Numbered from the stretch's first letter, positions 1 to 19,439 are shown. The stretch is DNA of 64,000 nucleotides from Rhyacophila brunnea (GCA_022495005.1 JAGYXB010001010.1:1674001-1738000), one strand, 5' to 3'. A program made the numbers and translations. Notes: generated by a model not told the origin, from the sequence alone.

Positions 1-371
1 ATTTTCAGTAATTTTAATGAGGCCTTTATTAATATTGTATATGTGTCAAAATTAAATGATATAGTTATAATATAATAAATAATAAAGATATTCCATTTTT
101 AATTAATAGATTAATAAAAAAGAAACACTTTTTTCTATGGGAAACCCCAATGATTAGTGTTTTATAAGTAACCCTCAAATGGTTAAATCCAGCCTCATGG
201 CCTCTTTTATTCCTTCTTAATATGAAATGCGACCATCTCTATACCTACACCTATAGTGAGGAATAATAATCCATGACTAGCGTTTTAGGACAATGTAAAC
301 CATATTAAGACAATAAAAATGAAATATTTTTGTTATTGTATGAAAATGAAATAATAAAATAAATTATTTAC

Positions 372-417
372 CATGAGTGCAGCTCAAGAACGCAATGACC
401 AGCAAGAGACGAAACAT
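372..417 (-). CDS. trypsin-like serine protease, first coding exon only (gene runs off the left edge)
   Basis: The 46-nt exon begins with ATG at 417 and ends at a GTAAAT donor (371-366). It encodes a 15-residue start plus one base of a split Gly codon: MFRLLLVIAFLSCTH, a hydrophobic secretion signal. Exon length, intron phase (1) and most residues match exon 1 of the complete trypsin gene at 13186-13141 (MFRLLVVVALFSCAQ), so this is a tandem paralogue. Bases 1-371 are its first intron; the protease domain lies outside the window. The start is supported by a TATA box 34 bp upstream and the shared promoter. Function as a secreted, probably digestive, trypsin is inferred from the paralogue only; whether the rest is intact cannot be seen. 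Confidence 0.8.
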
Positions 418-428
418 TTGAAAAAGAT

Positions 429-606
429 ACTAACAATACGACAAAAACTGTATTTAAATAGTAACATTGAAAGACAAAAATGTTTTATCTATGAATTATA
501 ATATTACCATTGACTGGTATTATTACAACTGTCATGTGTATAGTATTTCAAACAAATCAAATGGTTACTAATAAACGGTTGTTAACGCGATAAAAATAAT
601 TTGACT
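429..606 (-). promoter_or_regulatory. promoter of the left-edge trypsin paralogue
   Basis: Read on the minus strand: TATTTAAATA at 460-451 is the TATA box. TTAGT at 433-429, about 29 bp downstream, is an initiator-like start, giving a 5' UTR of only about 14 nt. AGATAA (TTATCT at 485-490) is a GATA-type site. A TCAATGG box lies near 507-513, and a GCGATAAA...GACT box at 587-606. All of these recur in the same order and at similar distances upstream of the trypsin gene starting at 13186. GATA factors are known regulators of insect gut genes; their use here is inference. Confidence 0.6.
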
Positions 607-1100
607 GAAGATTAATATGCAAATTAAAATAAGTTAATAACCATTTATATAATAATTGTGTTGCTAAAGAGTATTATATATTTTAAACATGTGTGCATTG
701 AATGTAAAATTAGCTATATTCGTATTGTAAAATATAACCTTTTATTTCATTTTTCTCACCTGTAATAATAATTGATATTGTGATTCTAGATAATATAATT
801 TAAATATATTATTTACATCTTAAGTGGACACTTAAGTGAAAAAAACAGAGTATTCAGAGACACTGACAATGAGAATGTCTAATGTGTAAATTATATTGCT
901 TAGTTATGCATACCAAACATCTTATAGCAAGATATATTATGATATTTTAAAAAGATTTCTGTGAATAAATATTTTTTGAATTTTCGTTTAGTCGCTAATT
1001 TTTGAGACAATTTAAATTTGAATTTAAACGAAATATCAAAGTTTTGTGTTAAAATATTGAAGAAATGAAAGCGATACTCCTATGTTATTTTATAAAGAGG
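607..1100. other. AT-rich intergenic DNA, no feature seen
   Basis: Upstream flank of the left trypsin paralogue beyond the conserved promoter block. No open reading frame with coding character and no repeat recognised from this window. Confidence 0.4.
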
Positions 1101-1358
1101 TAGGTAGTTTCATTTTCTTTTTCCGACCATGTCCGATCCTAATGAGATCATATGGGCCTCCATATCGTGGAGGTTTTTATAAAAAGATTTTGTTTTTACG
1201 AGAAATGGATTTCATCCACTTGCTCAGCCTATTAGGTCCATACTCTGACTCATACACAAATTGAAAAACAATATGTGTACCTGCCAGACCCAGGATTCGA
1301 ACCTGGGACCCACGACGCTATAGTCCAACGCTTAAACCGCAAGGCCATCGTGGGTGTA
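1101..1358 (-). mobile_element. tRNA-derived SINE, family 1
   Basis: The minus strand starts with a tRNA-like head near 1358: CCCACGATGGCCTTGCGG-type A box, and GGTTCGAATCC as a perfect B box. The body and a 3' part containing GGAGGCCCATATGATC and GGATCGGACATGGTCGG follow. Related copies lie at 22767-22962, 23121-23352, 51761-51930 and 54098-54285. The head and tail match, but the acceptor-stem halves do not pair as in a functional tRNA, so this is a SINE and not a tRNA gene. It would be transcribed by RNA polymerase III and mobilised by a partner LINE (family knowledge). Confidence 0.75.
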
Positions 1359-4139
1359 TATGTATTACAGGTATAAGTACTCATTTAATCGTTATATTTC
1401 CTAATTTTTATATGAATTTAATCACTGAAGCATTATTAATAAAATAAATATGACTGAAATAGTGTTTTCTTTGCGTAAATGATTGTATGCAATCGGAAAA
1501 ATGTTAATAGATTACCTAGTCAACGCGACAATAAACAAAAAACTCTTTGCTTGCACTCTAAAAATAAATCATTGCAAATAATGACGGTCTTAGTAAAGTG
1601 ACGTCGAAGTGAAAGTCAAGCACTTTGCATATAAGTATTATTTTTTCCACATTTACCTTAATGTAAGTCAATCAAGGATAACACAAGACTTTATAAAATG
1701 TTTCATTGTTTCGCCAAATAAATAAGGTTGGGAATAAATTCCTTAAAAGAAACAAAATAGTTCATAATACAATTTAATATTTACCATATACAAACATCTC
1801 GAAAACATCCATTGGATTCCGGTCAATGTAATTTTTCTGATGTGTTTCTGATTTTTTTTTGTTCAATAGACTAATAGAGAATGCCACATTCTCAAGTTTT
1901 ATCAATTATACTATAATACCTCTAGGCGGCATTATTAGTTTGAAATGTATTACCAGCAACCGCTGTCTATAAGTATAATGCATTAGGAATTATTGATGAA
2001 AGATTTTGACATCTGTCTCGTAAATAATACAATTATTGCATTAAGCATGACTGCACATATTTATTTAATCAACGAATAATACACAAATTAAATTAATATA
2101 TATATATAGGTATATATATATATATGTAGTTGGGCCAAATTGTGGTCGCAGTCATCCTTAGTCCCCACCTACTCAAATCTCCTTACTTATTATTGCCACA
2201 TGACCAGATGATGAGCAATTACAAGTCATAAGATAACCGTGATTGCGAATAAGGTCAGACAGCTCAAGAGACCGAACGGGTGCGTGTTGCCGTGCCGCGT
2301 TAACTATCGAGTAATTCAAAACATATCTGTTTGACCTTCATTGCACTAAGTGTGTTACAGTTTGAGTGAACGTCGCGTCTATATCATCCCGAACTTATCA
2401 TCATCATTCATCAACCCCATAATATATCATCGATCCAAAGTGTACAGTCAGTTTACCAGTGCGTGAGGGCATAAGGGCGTAAGTGCGTGAATACCCCCAG
2501 CCCCCTCAATATAATGGTCATTATCTGGCATCCCATGTAAACCTCCTCCCCTAAATCCGTAATCCACCAATCACCACCATCGCCTTCAAATTACAGTCCA
2601 CTGCTAAAAGCGCCACCAATATAATAATATATGAACAATTAATACGATTTAAATTTAAAAAAGATGCCAGCAATATTAACGGTATTTTTTGGGGTGCAAA
2701 TTATGTAGAAAGAATAATTTTCTTGGATTAAAAATAATACTACCCATTAAAAATGTTTTTTCAATGTTAAGAGACGACATCTATATAATATTATTGTAAT
2801 GATTACATATTTAATTAAATGGAATATTCTTTTTCACAATGCGTCATTCAATGTTGTTCTTTAAGTGTTATTAATCTGAGTCGTTTTCGTCAGTCATTAA
2901 TTATTTGTATTGTTACCAATAATACATATTTATCGTATAATCGGATGAAAGTTTTTGGATATTATCGTTATAATAATTATCCCTGGACACTCTAATTTCT
3001 AATCTATACGCACTTTGTTATTTTTTAACACTTTCACTTCGATTTATACGCTCTCGAAAGATCTTTAATTGGAATCGAGCATATTATCGAGAAATTTACC
3101 ACTTAAGATATCTAATGTTAAAAATCAGCTTTCCTATATAATTCGATGTATTTCACGACATTTTACATGCACTGTTAAAATTCGTATTCACGGTGCTTTT
3201 AACGTTTTATTAAATTTTTCTAGATGTTTTCTGAAATACTACAAATCTAAAAAGGCACATTGGCGCACAATGACTATTGTTGGCTGGCAATGTTAAACAT
3301 CCATATAAAGCTGCATTAATTATTAATTTATCTCTCCTCCCTATTATGATACTTCACTGACTGAATAATTGACATACTAATGGTTTTACTTTTAAATATC
3401 GAATCATTCAGGCTGTTAAAATTCAAAGATTAAATATTTACGTAGGTATATGAAATAGATGATATTTTTTTAAAGTAATTTATAGATAATAGTTATACTA
3501 CATTGTAGTAAAATTTCAAATCGAAAGTTTATTATGTAAGTACTTATATTTTGCAGTTCTTTTTTATAATGTAAGTGACGTTGTTTTCCACTTTTTTCAG
3601 ATTATTTGAATAATTTTCATGCCAAATACAATAATATGCCTATAAACATTATAAACAAATAAAATCGTTAGTATATTATATGCATTCATGTCATTTATAC
3701 TTTAATTTTTTTTCTAGATGCCTTTATGGATACCTCGCATTTACTATCGAGGTTTCTTTAAGGACTTTGGCACGCAAACTACTCTACTTTATGTTAGTCA
3801 AATGAAAATTGTGCCGGCTGAGAGAATAATATGCCTTATTGAAAACTATTCTTCTACCCGCATCGTGTATTGTTAATTTGAATTCAGTCAGGGCCTATGA
3901 AACCGCTTGCAAAAATCCTGGAAAATTCTTTGTAGTGCAAGGCGTTGGTGATTCTCATGAATATTTTGTCGTATTCATTGGAAACTGAGGACTGCGATTT
4001 GTAGCCGAGTTTTTCGCAGTAAAAGAAATATCTCATAAGACTGATATTCTGAACATTATACTTATCCTATCTTATATGACTGCAGTCACTAGATCTGAAA
4101 GGCATGAACCGTGATTACATGTCACCATTTATTATTTTT
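1359..4139. other. intergenic DNA between the two trypsin genes
   Basis: No gene recognised. It holds an AT-dinucleotide tract (2096-2125) and, just after it, a roughly 490-bp block (2127-2620) of clearly higher GC content with many C-runs and no long open frame. That block could be the remains of an element's 5' end. The rest is AT-rich with short open frames lacking codon bias or recognisable motifs. Confidence 0.4.
2096..2125. repeat. (TA)n microsatellite
   Basis: Alternating TA run interrupted once by GG, directly left of the GC-richer block. Confidence 0.7.
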
Positions 4140-4492
4140 ATTCTTTTTATTACATCAATACAGAAGTTAAAAAGTGCATCTCTTCCAGCCTCTTTTGCCA
4201 TGGTCCCCGGAAGGTCTCAAATGTCCGCATCTGCAATCTGTAATAAAAAGTTTAGGTTGTGCCGCTTCTTGCTAAAGATTTGACAATCTAGGAGTAAATG
4301 TAGGACGTCCTGGTCGCATGGACACTTTCATCAGATGTTATTTTAAGCCGGTGCAGGTATGCTCGCATGACTACGTGACCTGTAAGAATCTGAGTCTTCT
4401 CAAAACACAGCCCCTTATGCACCCTGATGTCTCGTGCTGCTGAAATTGAAGGTAAAAATTTTCGGATCAACTCCCCTGTCAAAGAGCTTGTA
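4140..4492 (-). pseudogene. non-LTR retrotransposon fragment, C-terminal region of ORF2
   Basis: The minus-strand translation contains ILTGHVVMRAYLHRLKI. After a frameshift near 4325 it continues as CPCDQDVLHLLLDC, followed by a stop within about 30 residues. A TGH...YLHRF motif followed by CxC...H-C is the hallmark of the end of ORF2 in R1/Jockey/I-type LINEs, between the RNase-H-like region and the Cys-His cluster. Frameshift and stops show it is dead. It lies between the two trypsin genes and has no role in them. Confidence 0.65.
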
Positions 4493-5384
4493 AATATATG
4501 ATATTTTTAGACCACCTTTTCTTAACTTAGTTTTAAATTATAAAGTGAAATTATGTCACTATGATTCGTAGGCTTGCCAACTATCCATATTACATGACGG
4601 ATTGTTTAAAGCTGGACTTTCTGAGGAAATATCTTTATTAATTATTATTATTACTAAATTCAATTCAATGCTACACCAAATAACAATTTAATTAGACCAT
4701 ACAAAGATTTTTACTCACCTAAATGGTTGGTTGCTAATACATACCAATTTTCAAATAAATCGCTTCCAAATCAATCGTATCAACTTTCTTTAAATCTTTT
4801 ACGGAAAATAGTTAACAGTCTCATTTAATAGAATTTTATTCCATTGAAAAAACTAAAGGTAAGTATTATTTTTGCTACAAATATCTAAATATAAGAAAAA
4901 CGAAACGAATTATGTAAAACTGAAGAAAAGTCCATTCCAATAGAAACCTAATAAAGCTACACTATCTATCTACTTCATAATGTAATCAGGCATCCCAAGA
5001 TAATGGATTTCTAATTATTATTAGATGTATGTATTAATTTTAATAAAATCCACCACTATTTTATAAGAACGTCACACCACCTGAAAGATCTAGCAAAACA
5101 GCTGGCTTTGTTATTAATTGAGTCAGCATTCACTTGATAGAATTCCGTTTAACAAAATGGTACCTAATATAAATTTTATTAACATTTACGGTATATTTTT
5201 GAGTCGATAATTATTTCCGTTGTAACACTATTGCCACGACTATAAAGATAATCGACTTGTCAGCTATAATATTACTATATTATGGTGTATATTGGTGTCT
5301 ATAGTTATGTTTCTGATGGTGATTATTTGCGTCATGTAATCTATACCATGCGCCATACGAGAAAAGAAGACTATGCAATTAGTC
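4493..5384. other. AT-rich intergenic DNA, no feature seen
   Basis: Downstream flank of the complete trypsin gene. Nothing recognisable on either strand. Confidence 0.35.
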
Positions 5385-5640
5385 TCTACCAGTGGTAGGC
5401 AACACAGTGTCTGCCAGAACGATGCAAAATTTTAAATTGTGTTATAAAAAAAAATGTTTGAATGCCATAAAAATGAGCTGTATCGTCTGTTTGATATAGC
5501 TAGCTAAACAGGTGTTGCGAGTAGAACTGTAAACGGAACCGGAAGCGAATCTTAAAATTTTAAAAGCCCTTGATTACTTTGGAGTTGGAACTCTTAATAC
5601 TAAATCTTGAAAATCGTGAACCAGAACTGCAACCCTTTAA
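5385..5640. mobile_element. possible end of a hAT-type element
   Basis: CAGTGGTAGGCAACA at about 5390 resembles the termini of many hAT transposons. A GGAACCGGAAGCG-type stretch follows at 5536. No matching inverted terminus was found nearby, so this may be a solo end or coincidence. Confidence 0.25.
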
Positions 5641-5829
5641 AAATATTGAGGTTCCGAAACTTCCATTATTTTTTACATCTTTGATTTTAATCTTTTTATT
5701 TATTTTTATAATGCTATCAAAAGTACACTTTTATTAAAAATGATGTAAGTATTAGTTTTGGTTTTTAAAAAATCGTCAAATTATATAATTTTGATTGATA
5801 AATTTCTTTTAATGTTTACATAACATATA

Positions 5830-5835
5830 TTTAAT
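5830..5835 (-). terminator. candidate polyadenylation signal of the trypsin gene
   Basis: ATTAAA on the minus strand about 100 nt past the TAA stop (5939-5937). It is the best match found in the first 150 nt; no canonical AATAAA is present there. Confidence 0.35.
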
Positions 5836-5936
5836 TGAATATAAGCAGAGTAGTATAAGTTATATATATATAATACAATAATTAATAAGCACGATTTATG
5901 AATATTGTCAGTTGTAGCATAATAAGCCGATAATAA

Positions 5937-13186
<7,250 letters not shown>

Positions 13187-13384
13187 TGCGAAGGCTTCTT
13201 CTGATAATGTGACAAACTTGAATTTAAATAGTCACACCAACTGACAGGAATTATCTAACAATTATATATTATACAATGTTATAACCATTGATAAGTCATA
13301 TTTTAACTGTAATTTTTATGGTATTTAAAATAAAGCTAGTCATAGCCACTCAACTGTAATTAAGGCGATAAATATAATTAGACT
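13187..13384 (-). promoter_or_regulatory. promoter of the complete trypsin gene
   Basis: Read on the minus strand: TATTTAAATT (13230-13221) is the TATA box. ATCAG, with TCAG at 13204-13201, is an initiator 28 bp downstream, predicting a 5' UTR of about 16 nt. Above the TATA box are AGATAA (TTATCT at 13251-13256), TGATAAG on the plus strand (13289-13295) overlapping a TCAATGG box, and GCGATAAA...GACT at 13365-13384. The left-edge paralogue has the same elements in the same order (429-606), so this block was duplicated with the gene and has been retained. Confidence 0.65.
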
Positions 13385-13389
13385 AATGT

Positions 13390-15740
13390 TTTAAAATGTA
13401 AATTTAAACAATATAATAGGTAACCGAGTAATAATTCATTTTAAGTAGGTACCGTTTAAATTAAAATATAGGTTTTATAATTTTTAAGTGACACAATATA
13501 TTTAAGTGCGACAGACTGCAGTTTTTCCCAAATGCCGGTCCGCAAATAGTAATTGTCGTTCATTTGAATATATATGTCAAAACTTTCAAGCAAATCCTCA
13601 TACAAAAAAAGTAAGCAATTTATGGTAAATGTTAACACATGCGGAATAATTAATACTCAACAATAATAAAACCTAACCAATCTGTTTTTTGATGCCATTT
13701 TGGTATCCAAATATACAATATAAACATTTGTAGCTAAAATGTCATAAAATTATCGTCCACATTTTCGACTTTATGAGAATTATCTATTCACGCGAGAAAA
13801 CTTATTCGGCTATGTCAGTAATACAAATTTAACAGAGAGACCAAATGGATATGAATGCAGAGTTTTGTCTTCCCAAAAACACTTAAGCTATGGTTATCAA
13901 AGTAGGTACAATTCTATCACATACGGAGCAGTAGATATGGTTCTATTTTTTAAACTACCTTTCTTTAAATTCTAGAGTTTCTATTATTAACAATACTTGT
14001 TGTTTGAGCCAATTTCCTCGTATTCCCTCTCCAACTTCTAATCCTTTATGTTTCCTGGTCATATTTAAATATCAGTGACAATTTTACCACTGCTCAACTA
14101 ATAATTAAGATAAAAACGAAAACACGAAAATGAAATTAATTAATACACCATGTATAGAGAGACGGTGACTCGCCGCAAGAGTGACTCAACCCTACCAAAA
14201 CAAACAAGTGCGAGAGAGTGAGTTCGGGAGTACTTAAGGAGTCTAGGAGTTTCATTAGAAAAGGTTTGTGCCTAGAATTCTGTTAAACCCAATAAAAGGT
14301 TTAAAAACTTTATAAACAAAATAATACCTACATTCATAAATAATATTGTTTTTCTTCGCCAGCAGTCCCCGAAATATTTCTTCTATTTTTACCGGTCCGC
14401 AATTGTAAAAAAGTTGGAGAACACTGCGATAGAGAATACATCTACATCTACATGTAGAGTACATCTTTGGTAGGTACTCAAGTACTACTGGACCATTAAT
14501 GAGACTACTTGCACTGCTTATATTATACTATATTTTTCATACCAATTGAGTACCTACTTATATATTATTATAGTTCACCATGATAGATAAAAAAAATAAA
14601 ACAACTTAATAAAAATAATTCACAGACAGAAATCAGTTAGCAGTGGTGAGGTAAAATGCGTTTATATGAACGCGTGCCTATATACAACTGTGGATTCAAT
14701 CTCATTAATAACCTAACTATTATATAATAATATGCACAAATAGGTGAATAAAATTTTTATTACATACGAAACAACAAGTTTATCTTCTGTCTAAACGCAC
14801 ACTTTTTTGTTTCAAAAGTATGTATGTGTTATAGAATCAAATTGTATATTAATTGTACTTATTCATTAATACTCAGAGGTTGTTGACACTACCAGAATCC
14901 TTGGCTAGTAATATATTTTTTACCGCAAATAGGTAGGCAATTAATCGTTATAATTTCTGATTCATACTTTATTTTCCAGGCAAATTATACCTATTAAAAT
15001 AAAATAAAAAGCTTGAATGGTAATGTCTAGAGCAACATTTAAGCCAATGCAGAATATTTGGGATTCATGGCTGTACTTGGTTTAAAAAAAACCGTATAGG
15101 TACTAAGTTTCAAAAATAGATGGTTATGACGTATACTATATACTATTACTTTAATAGCAACGAGAAGGTAAGAAGTAAACCATGCGGCCTCTTATTCCAT
15201 CGAAAGTTAACAAGTAGCAAAGAACCTGGATTAGCCACAAGCCTCAAAGCCTCGATACAATCTCAATTTGGCCTACTTTTATATCAAGCTAAATGGATTT
15301 TGACATCGTGAAAGGCCGTTAATTTACATAGAATAGGTATTTATACACTAGAGGCACGGAATGCTGGTAAAATCTTAGATGATACAACAAAACTGGCAAA
15401 TGACAGAGATTCCCGGAGGCACTGTTTCTATATTATGCTTTAACTGAGCACTAACATTTGAAAATAAAATTATAGAGACCAAAAAATAACACAGCTAAAA
15501 AATCAATAGATGCTTTATTTTACAATGATTTCAGTGTAAAAACATAATTAATTAAACTTATTATACGTAAATATGTGGTGTCTGTAAAAAAAACATTAAA
15601 ATTTATGTAACATACACCATAGGAACACCTAATCACAAATGCTAAAATTGCAATAAAAAGCTAAAAAAATACCAGTGAATGACTCTTTTTTATTAATTAT
15701 TACTAATTATTTTCTTGATCACAAATGTTAATAAAGTTAT
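13390..15740. other. AT-rich intergenic DNA upstream of the trypsin gene
   Basis: Short open frames only, none with recognisable motifs. No element identified with confidence. Confidence 0.35.
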
Positions 15741-15890
15741 CGACTGAAGGTACTTGATGGAATTTCAATTTAAATTCTAATTGATTTAAGTTTTGTACTA
15801 TTCCATTTGAGTCTTTTTTTGCGACCCGGGTTTCGCCTTTCAGCATCTTCAGGCACTATGTACACTCATCAAAAGGCAAATAAACACTGA
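15741..15890 (-). repeat. hammerhead-bearing interspersed repeat, copy 1
   Basis: On the minus strand it begins TCAGTGTTTATTTGCCTTTT and passes through the hammerhead-like core. It continues through ACTCAAATGGAATAGT and ATTAGAATTTAAATTG, ending CAAGTACCTTC. The same 150-bp unit occurs at 38305-38467 and, rearranged, at 56473-56632. It has no coding capacity. Such short ribozyme-bearing units are known from terminal repeats of Penelope-like elements and from non-coding retrozymes. Confidence 0.7.
15809..15867 (-). ncRNA. candidate type I hammerhead ribozyme, copy 1
   Basis: Minus strand, 5' to 3': GAGT (outer stem I), loop, TGC (inner stem I), CTGAAGA (conserved core), T, then stem II GCT-GAAA-GGC with a GNRA loop. 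GAAAC follows, then CCGG, then GGTC ending at the predicted cleavage site, then GCA (pairs TGC), loop, ACTC (pairs GAGT). All invariant core positions of the hammerhead consensus (CUGANGA, GAA, A15.1-U16.1, UC) are present. One extra base precedes stem II, and stem III is only two pairs, as in Penelope-element hammerheads known to work as dimers. Activity is untested. Confidence 0.6.
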
Positions 15891-17173
15891 AAAATTCATT
15901 AGAATTTATAACAGTGTTAAGAATGAGGAATTTTTTGTTTGTTTTTTTTAATTTTATACGATCCTAATACTAAAATATTGACTTCTTAATTTTTCTATGA
16001 TAAAATCGCGTGAAATTTTGTTAAATGAATTAGTATCAATTACTTTAGTCATTTAAAAAATATAGAAGACAAATTAAATTCAGTACCAAATTTTCCCATC
16101 ATCAAAATGCAATAGACAAATAATTAAACATAATTATTAATTTATTATTGCGGACGACTTTATTAAGATGAAGTTATGCTAATATTTATTTTAATAAAAA
16201 TCAATAAACAATACCTAATTATGAGGGTATAAATTTGTGAGACAATGAAAGAAAATTTGTTTTTTTCAATACGTAGAGTATCATCGTATACAATATGTAC
16301 ATTTGGACACAATATCTAAAAAATACGTGCGATTTAGGTGAATAATTAAATAACATATTACGAAAAATCATACTTTTCTTACAATAGAATTTCTATTAAG
16401 ATTGCATCTGTAAAGTTATAATGCATAATAATATTGTTTGTATGCTGAAATTTATCGCAGGCCCATCAGTCTGATAGTTTCGTTATATTTTATTTTATAA
16501 TATCAAAATTGCTGGGAACTGTTCTAACCGCGCGTTGAAATCTCTGGTGTACCTATGTCGTAAGTTCCAATCGTTCTAAGTATACATTTTTAATAATTTA
16601 TATTTCTGTGTGGGCTTCTTTGCATTCTTAACTTCAAAACTATTTATTTATGTTTTTATTACCTATATTCTATTATTTAATTTTTTTCAGTTCTTTCCTT
16701 CGCTGTGATAAAATTCAATGAGAGAAAATATTAATATCTCCATAAATCAATTAGGTATATAAATAATATTCAACTAAAAAAATGTTATAAAACAATTTAT
16801 TGTTCTTTTGAGTGTTGATATTTTTAAATACTATGCATGCCATTTAATTACTACGGCTAGTAAGTTAGTACGAGTATTAAACTTAATCCCTAATCATAAT
16901 GTTTCAAATTCATTTGAGTTAAATAAATGAAACAATGATTTATAAAAAATACCTATCAAACTACTGTGTCAATTTCAGAAAAAAATAGATATAAGTTTTT
17001 ATTTATTTTATTGAAATGGTATTTTTAGGTACGAGTATTTTTTCATCATTGATTAATTGACGCATTCCCTTTTTCATACTTTTTTTAGGAATTAAATAAA
17101 TGACTAGCCAACTTTTACTATAACAATTTTCTGGAATAACTCTAACCGTCATTGGACCATCTTATGTTTTATT
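15891..17173. other. AT-rich DNA, no feature seen
   Basis: No coding or repeat signal recognised. Confidence 0.3.
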
Positions 17174-17516
17174 AGTGGCAAAGAGTGGAAGTAGGCTGAT
17201 AGATCCGATAAAAATAGAGCACATTTTGTCACCCATACGCCACGCCTTATTTGTTTTCATTTATCTAAGAATATAAATTGCAGATGGCTTTGGTTAGTTT
17301 TTAAAATCCAATTAAACCATACCTAAATCAAACAATAAAGATAAAATTTTAAAAATTATGTACAGGTTTATTACATTATAATATTATGGTTTGGTAATGT
17401 AGGATTTAATTGAATTTGAAAAATTAAATAATACAGTCAATGGAAACAAATATAAAGTGTGCATTATTTTTGTCGGATCTCCACAGCTTATGTAGGTACC
17501 TCCACCCTTCGCTACT
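17174..17516. mobile_element. foldback MITE family A, short full-length copy
   Basis: The left arm starts AGTGGCAAAGAGTGGAAG and includes GATCCGATAAAAATA. The right arm, inverted, starts AGTAGCGAAGGGTGGAGG and includes GATCCGACAAAAATA. The arms are about 65 bp or longer and diverged. Internal sequence (TTTGTTTTCATTTA, GCAGATGGCTTTGG, CAATTAAACC) matches 52645-53078. Non-coding, so it would be moved by a transposase from elsewhere. Confidence 0.65.
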
Positions 17517-17689
17517 ATGATTTATGCTGTATCTCAGAGACTATTTTGAGATTAGTATTTTTTCTTTGTTTATAGTAGTCGAAGGCAGCGAAAATATGGT
17601 TAAATTCTTAGTCCAATAATGGATATAGCATTTGACAGAAGAAAATTGGCACCCAGTAGTGTTTAAATCGATTTATTTATCGAATTTGA

Positions 17690-17990
17690 CGTATTACAAT
17701 GAGGTTTGATTTTTTCAATTGAATTCTATTCACACCCAATCAGCTGTGGTATTGTATGACGTTCTTCTATCGGGTTTTGAAGAATGAAAGTGTGGTGATT
17801 CGGTCATGCGATTCAGCAACCGGCTCCGGCAATGTTAAAAAGTTAAGTTAGCTCCGGCAACTAGCAGCAGCGTCCAACGAATGTCGAAGGCGCTCTGCAA
17901 AGGCGATGGCTGTTTGTCTCCTCAGTCGGCTTACATACCTCGAACTGATCGCGCGGTCCCGCCAAATCGCGGAGTTAATTCTCTAATAAA
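17690..17990. other. GC-richer block of unknown origin
   Basis: It contains two CGGCTCCGGCAA-like stretches, AGCAGCAGCG and GATCGCGCGGTCCCGCC in otherwise AT-rich surroundings. There is no long open frame. It may be an element relic or an untranslated exon or promoter; the sequence does not decide. Confidence 0.3.
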
Positions 17991-19439
17991 ACTGTCCATT
18001 ATTATATGTTAATTTACATACCGCACCGTTAACCTGAAAAGGCAACCCAAGCATCAAAAGGGAGAGTGACTTAACTTAAAAAAAAAACAGTTTCAATTTT
18101 AACTTGAACTTGTAAGAAAATTATTATAAATAATTACAGTTATTTTAAAAGATTTTACTATCTGTATAATTTATGATATAACTAAGTTTTTCGAAATAAT
18201 TAGTGGACAATAATTATTATGTTCAATGTTTAAAATATACTCTCAACGATTAAGATAAGACACTGTGCTAATTGCTAAGGATATCTCAGCCTTAATAGGT
18301 GAGTTATTATAACTATATTATTATTATACATGCAAGATAAATTATTTTTAAGAAGAATATAAGCTATTATCAGAAAGGCAATGTTATTTAATTATGTTTT
18401 TTGCGAGGTTTTAAAAAATTAAACGGTTGGTACTTGGTAAATAATGAAAAAAAAATATTGCAATTTTCGGTGAACAAAAAAAATATTTTGTAACTTTTCC
18501 AGATATTGTAATTTTGTGAAATTTTCACTGTGTAAGTCTTTTATTGGTACTTTTTTTTTTAGAAATATTTTTTTTTATATAAAAACGACAGAATCTCTGA
18601 CAATTATTATAATACTTTGAAGTGCTTTTTTTATTCCCCTTCTAAATTAATTAATGCGTAAAATTATAAATAAATATTTTTATGTAATTTTATAATATTT
18701 CCATATGGTCATCTTTAAAATTACGATAAATAGAAAAAAATAAAATTTAAAAACAAGTTTCATAAAAAATAAGCCACAAAAATTCTCATATGTGCATACA
18801 ATTAGTATCAGTGGTCATTTAAAAAAAATATTGTATACGGAGATATGAAATATCGAATTATTTGATTCTAAAAGCAGTCGGCATTGACCGTGGTGTCAGC
18901 CAGCTACTCGTTCAAGTTCAAAATAAGTGAGCGAGCGGCTAGAAACGAGAAATGCACCACTCAACCTGTTTAATACGAGCTAAATATTTTATTAAACTTA
19001 TATTTTTTAAATGTAATTATCAAAAAAAATAAAAATGTATTTTAATTAAAATAAGTGGATAAAACTGTGTATATACTTAATATGTTATATGTAACGATAA
19101 AAAAATGAAAAAATAACTTTAAAAAAGTGTAAAAACTCTTTTATTGTAAATATACTTTTACATAATTATAAAATTGTTATAAGAAATGCAAAATTCATAA
19201 TTTTCACTAGTATAACACTACTACAACACGTAAGTAACAAAATATTTACGTCTGATACAACCAACACGATTTATATACACGTAGGATTTGTATAAATAAT
19301 GCACTTAAAAGGAGGTAGAAAAATATGTCGTACATAATTTGAAATCAATAACCAATTTAATTAAAGTTAATATTAAAAAAATAATGTTATTTGAACATAC
19401 ATAATTTGAAAACACACCAGATATATTATAATCATTTTT
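17991..19439. other. AT-rich DNA, no feature seen
   Basis: A short GC-richer patch at 18870-18960 (GTGGTGTCAGCCAGC) stands out; the rest is plain AT-rich sequence. Confidence 0.3.

Noticed and set aside
14255..14464. Possible small gene with Cys-rich start (69 codons, minus)
   Set aside because: The Cys-rich start comes from a TACATCTACATCTACATG simple repeat; there is no signal peptide or promoter.
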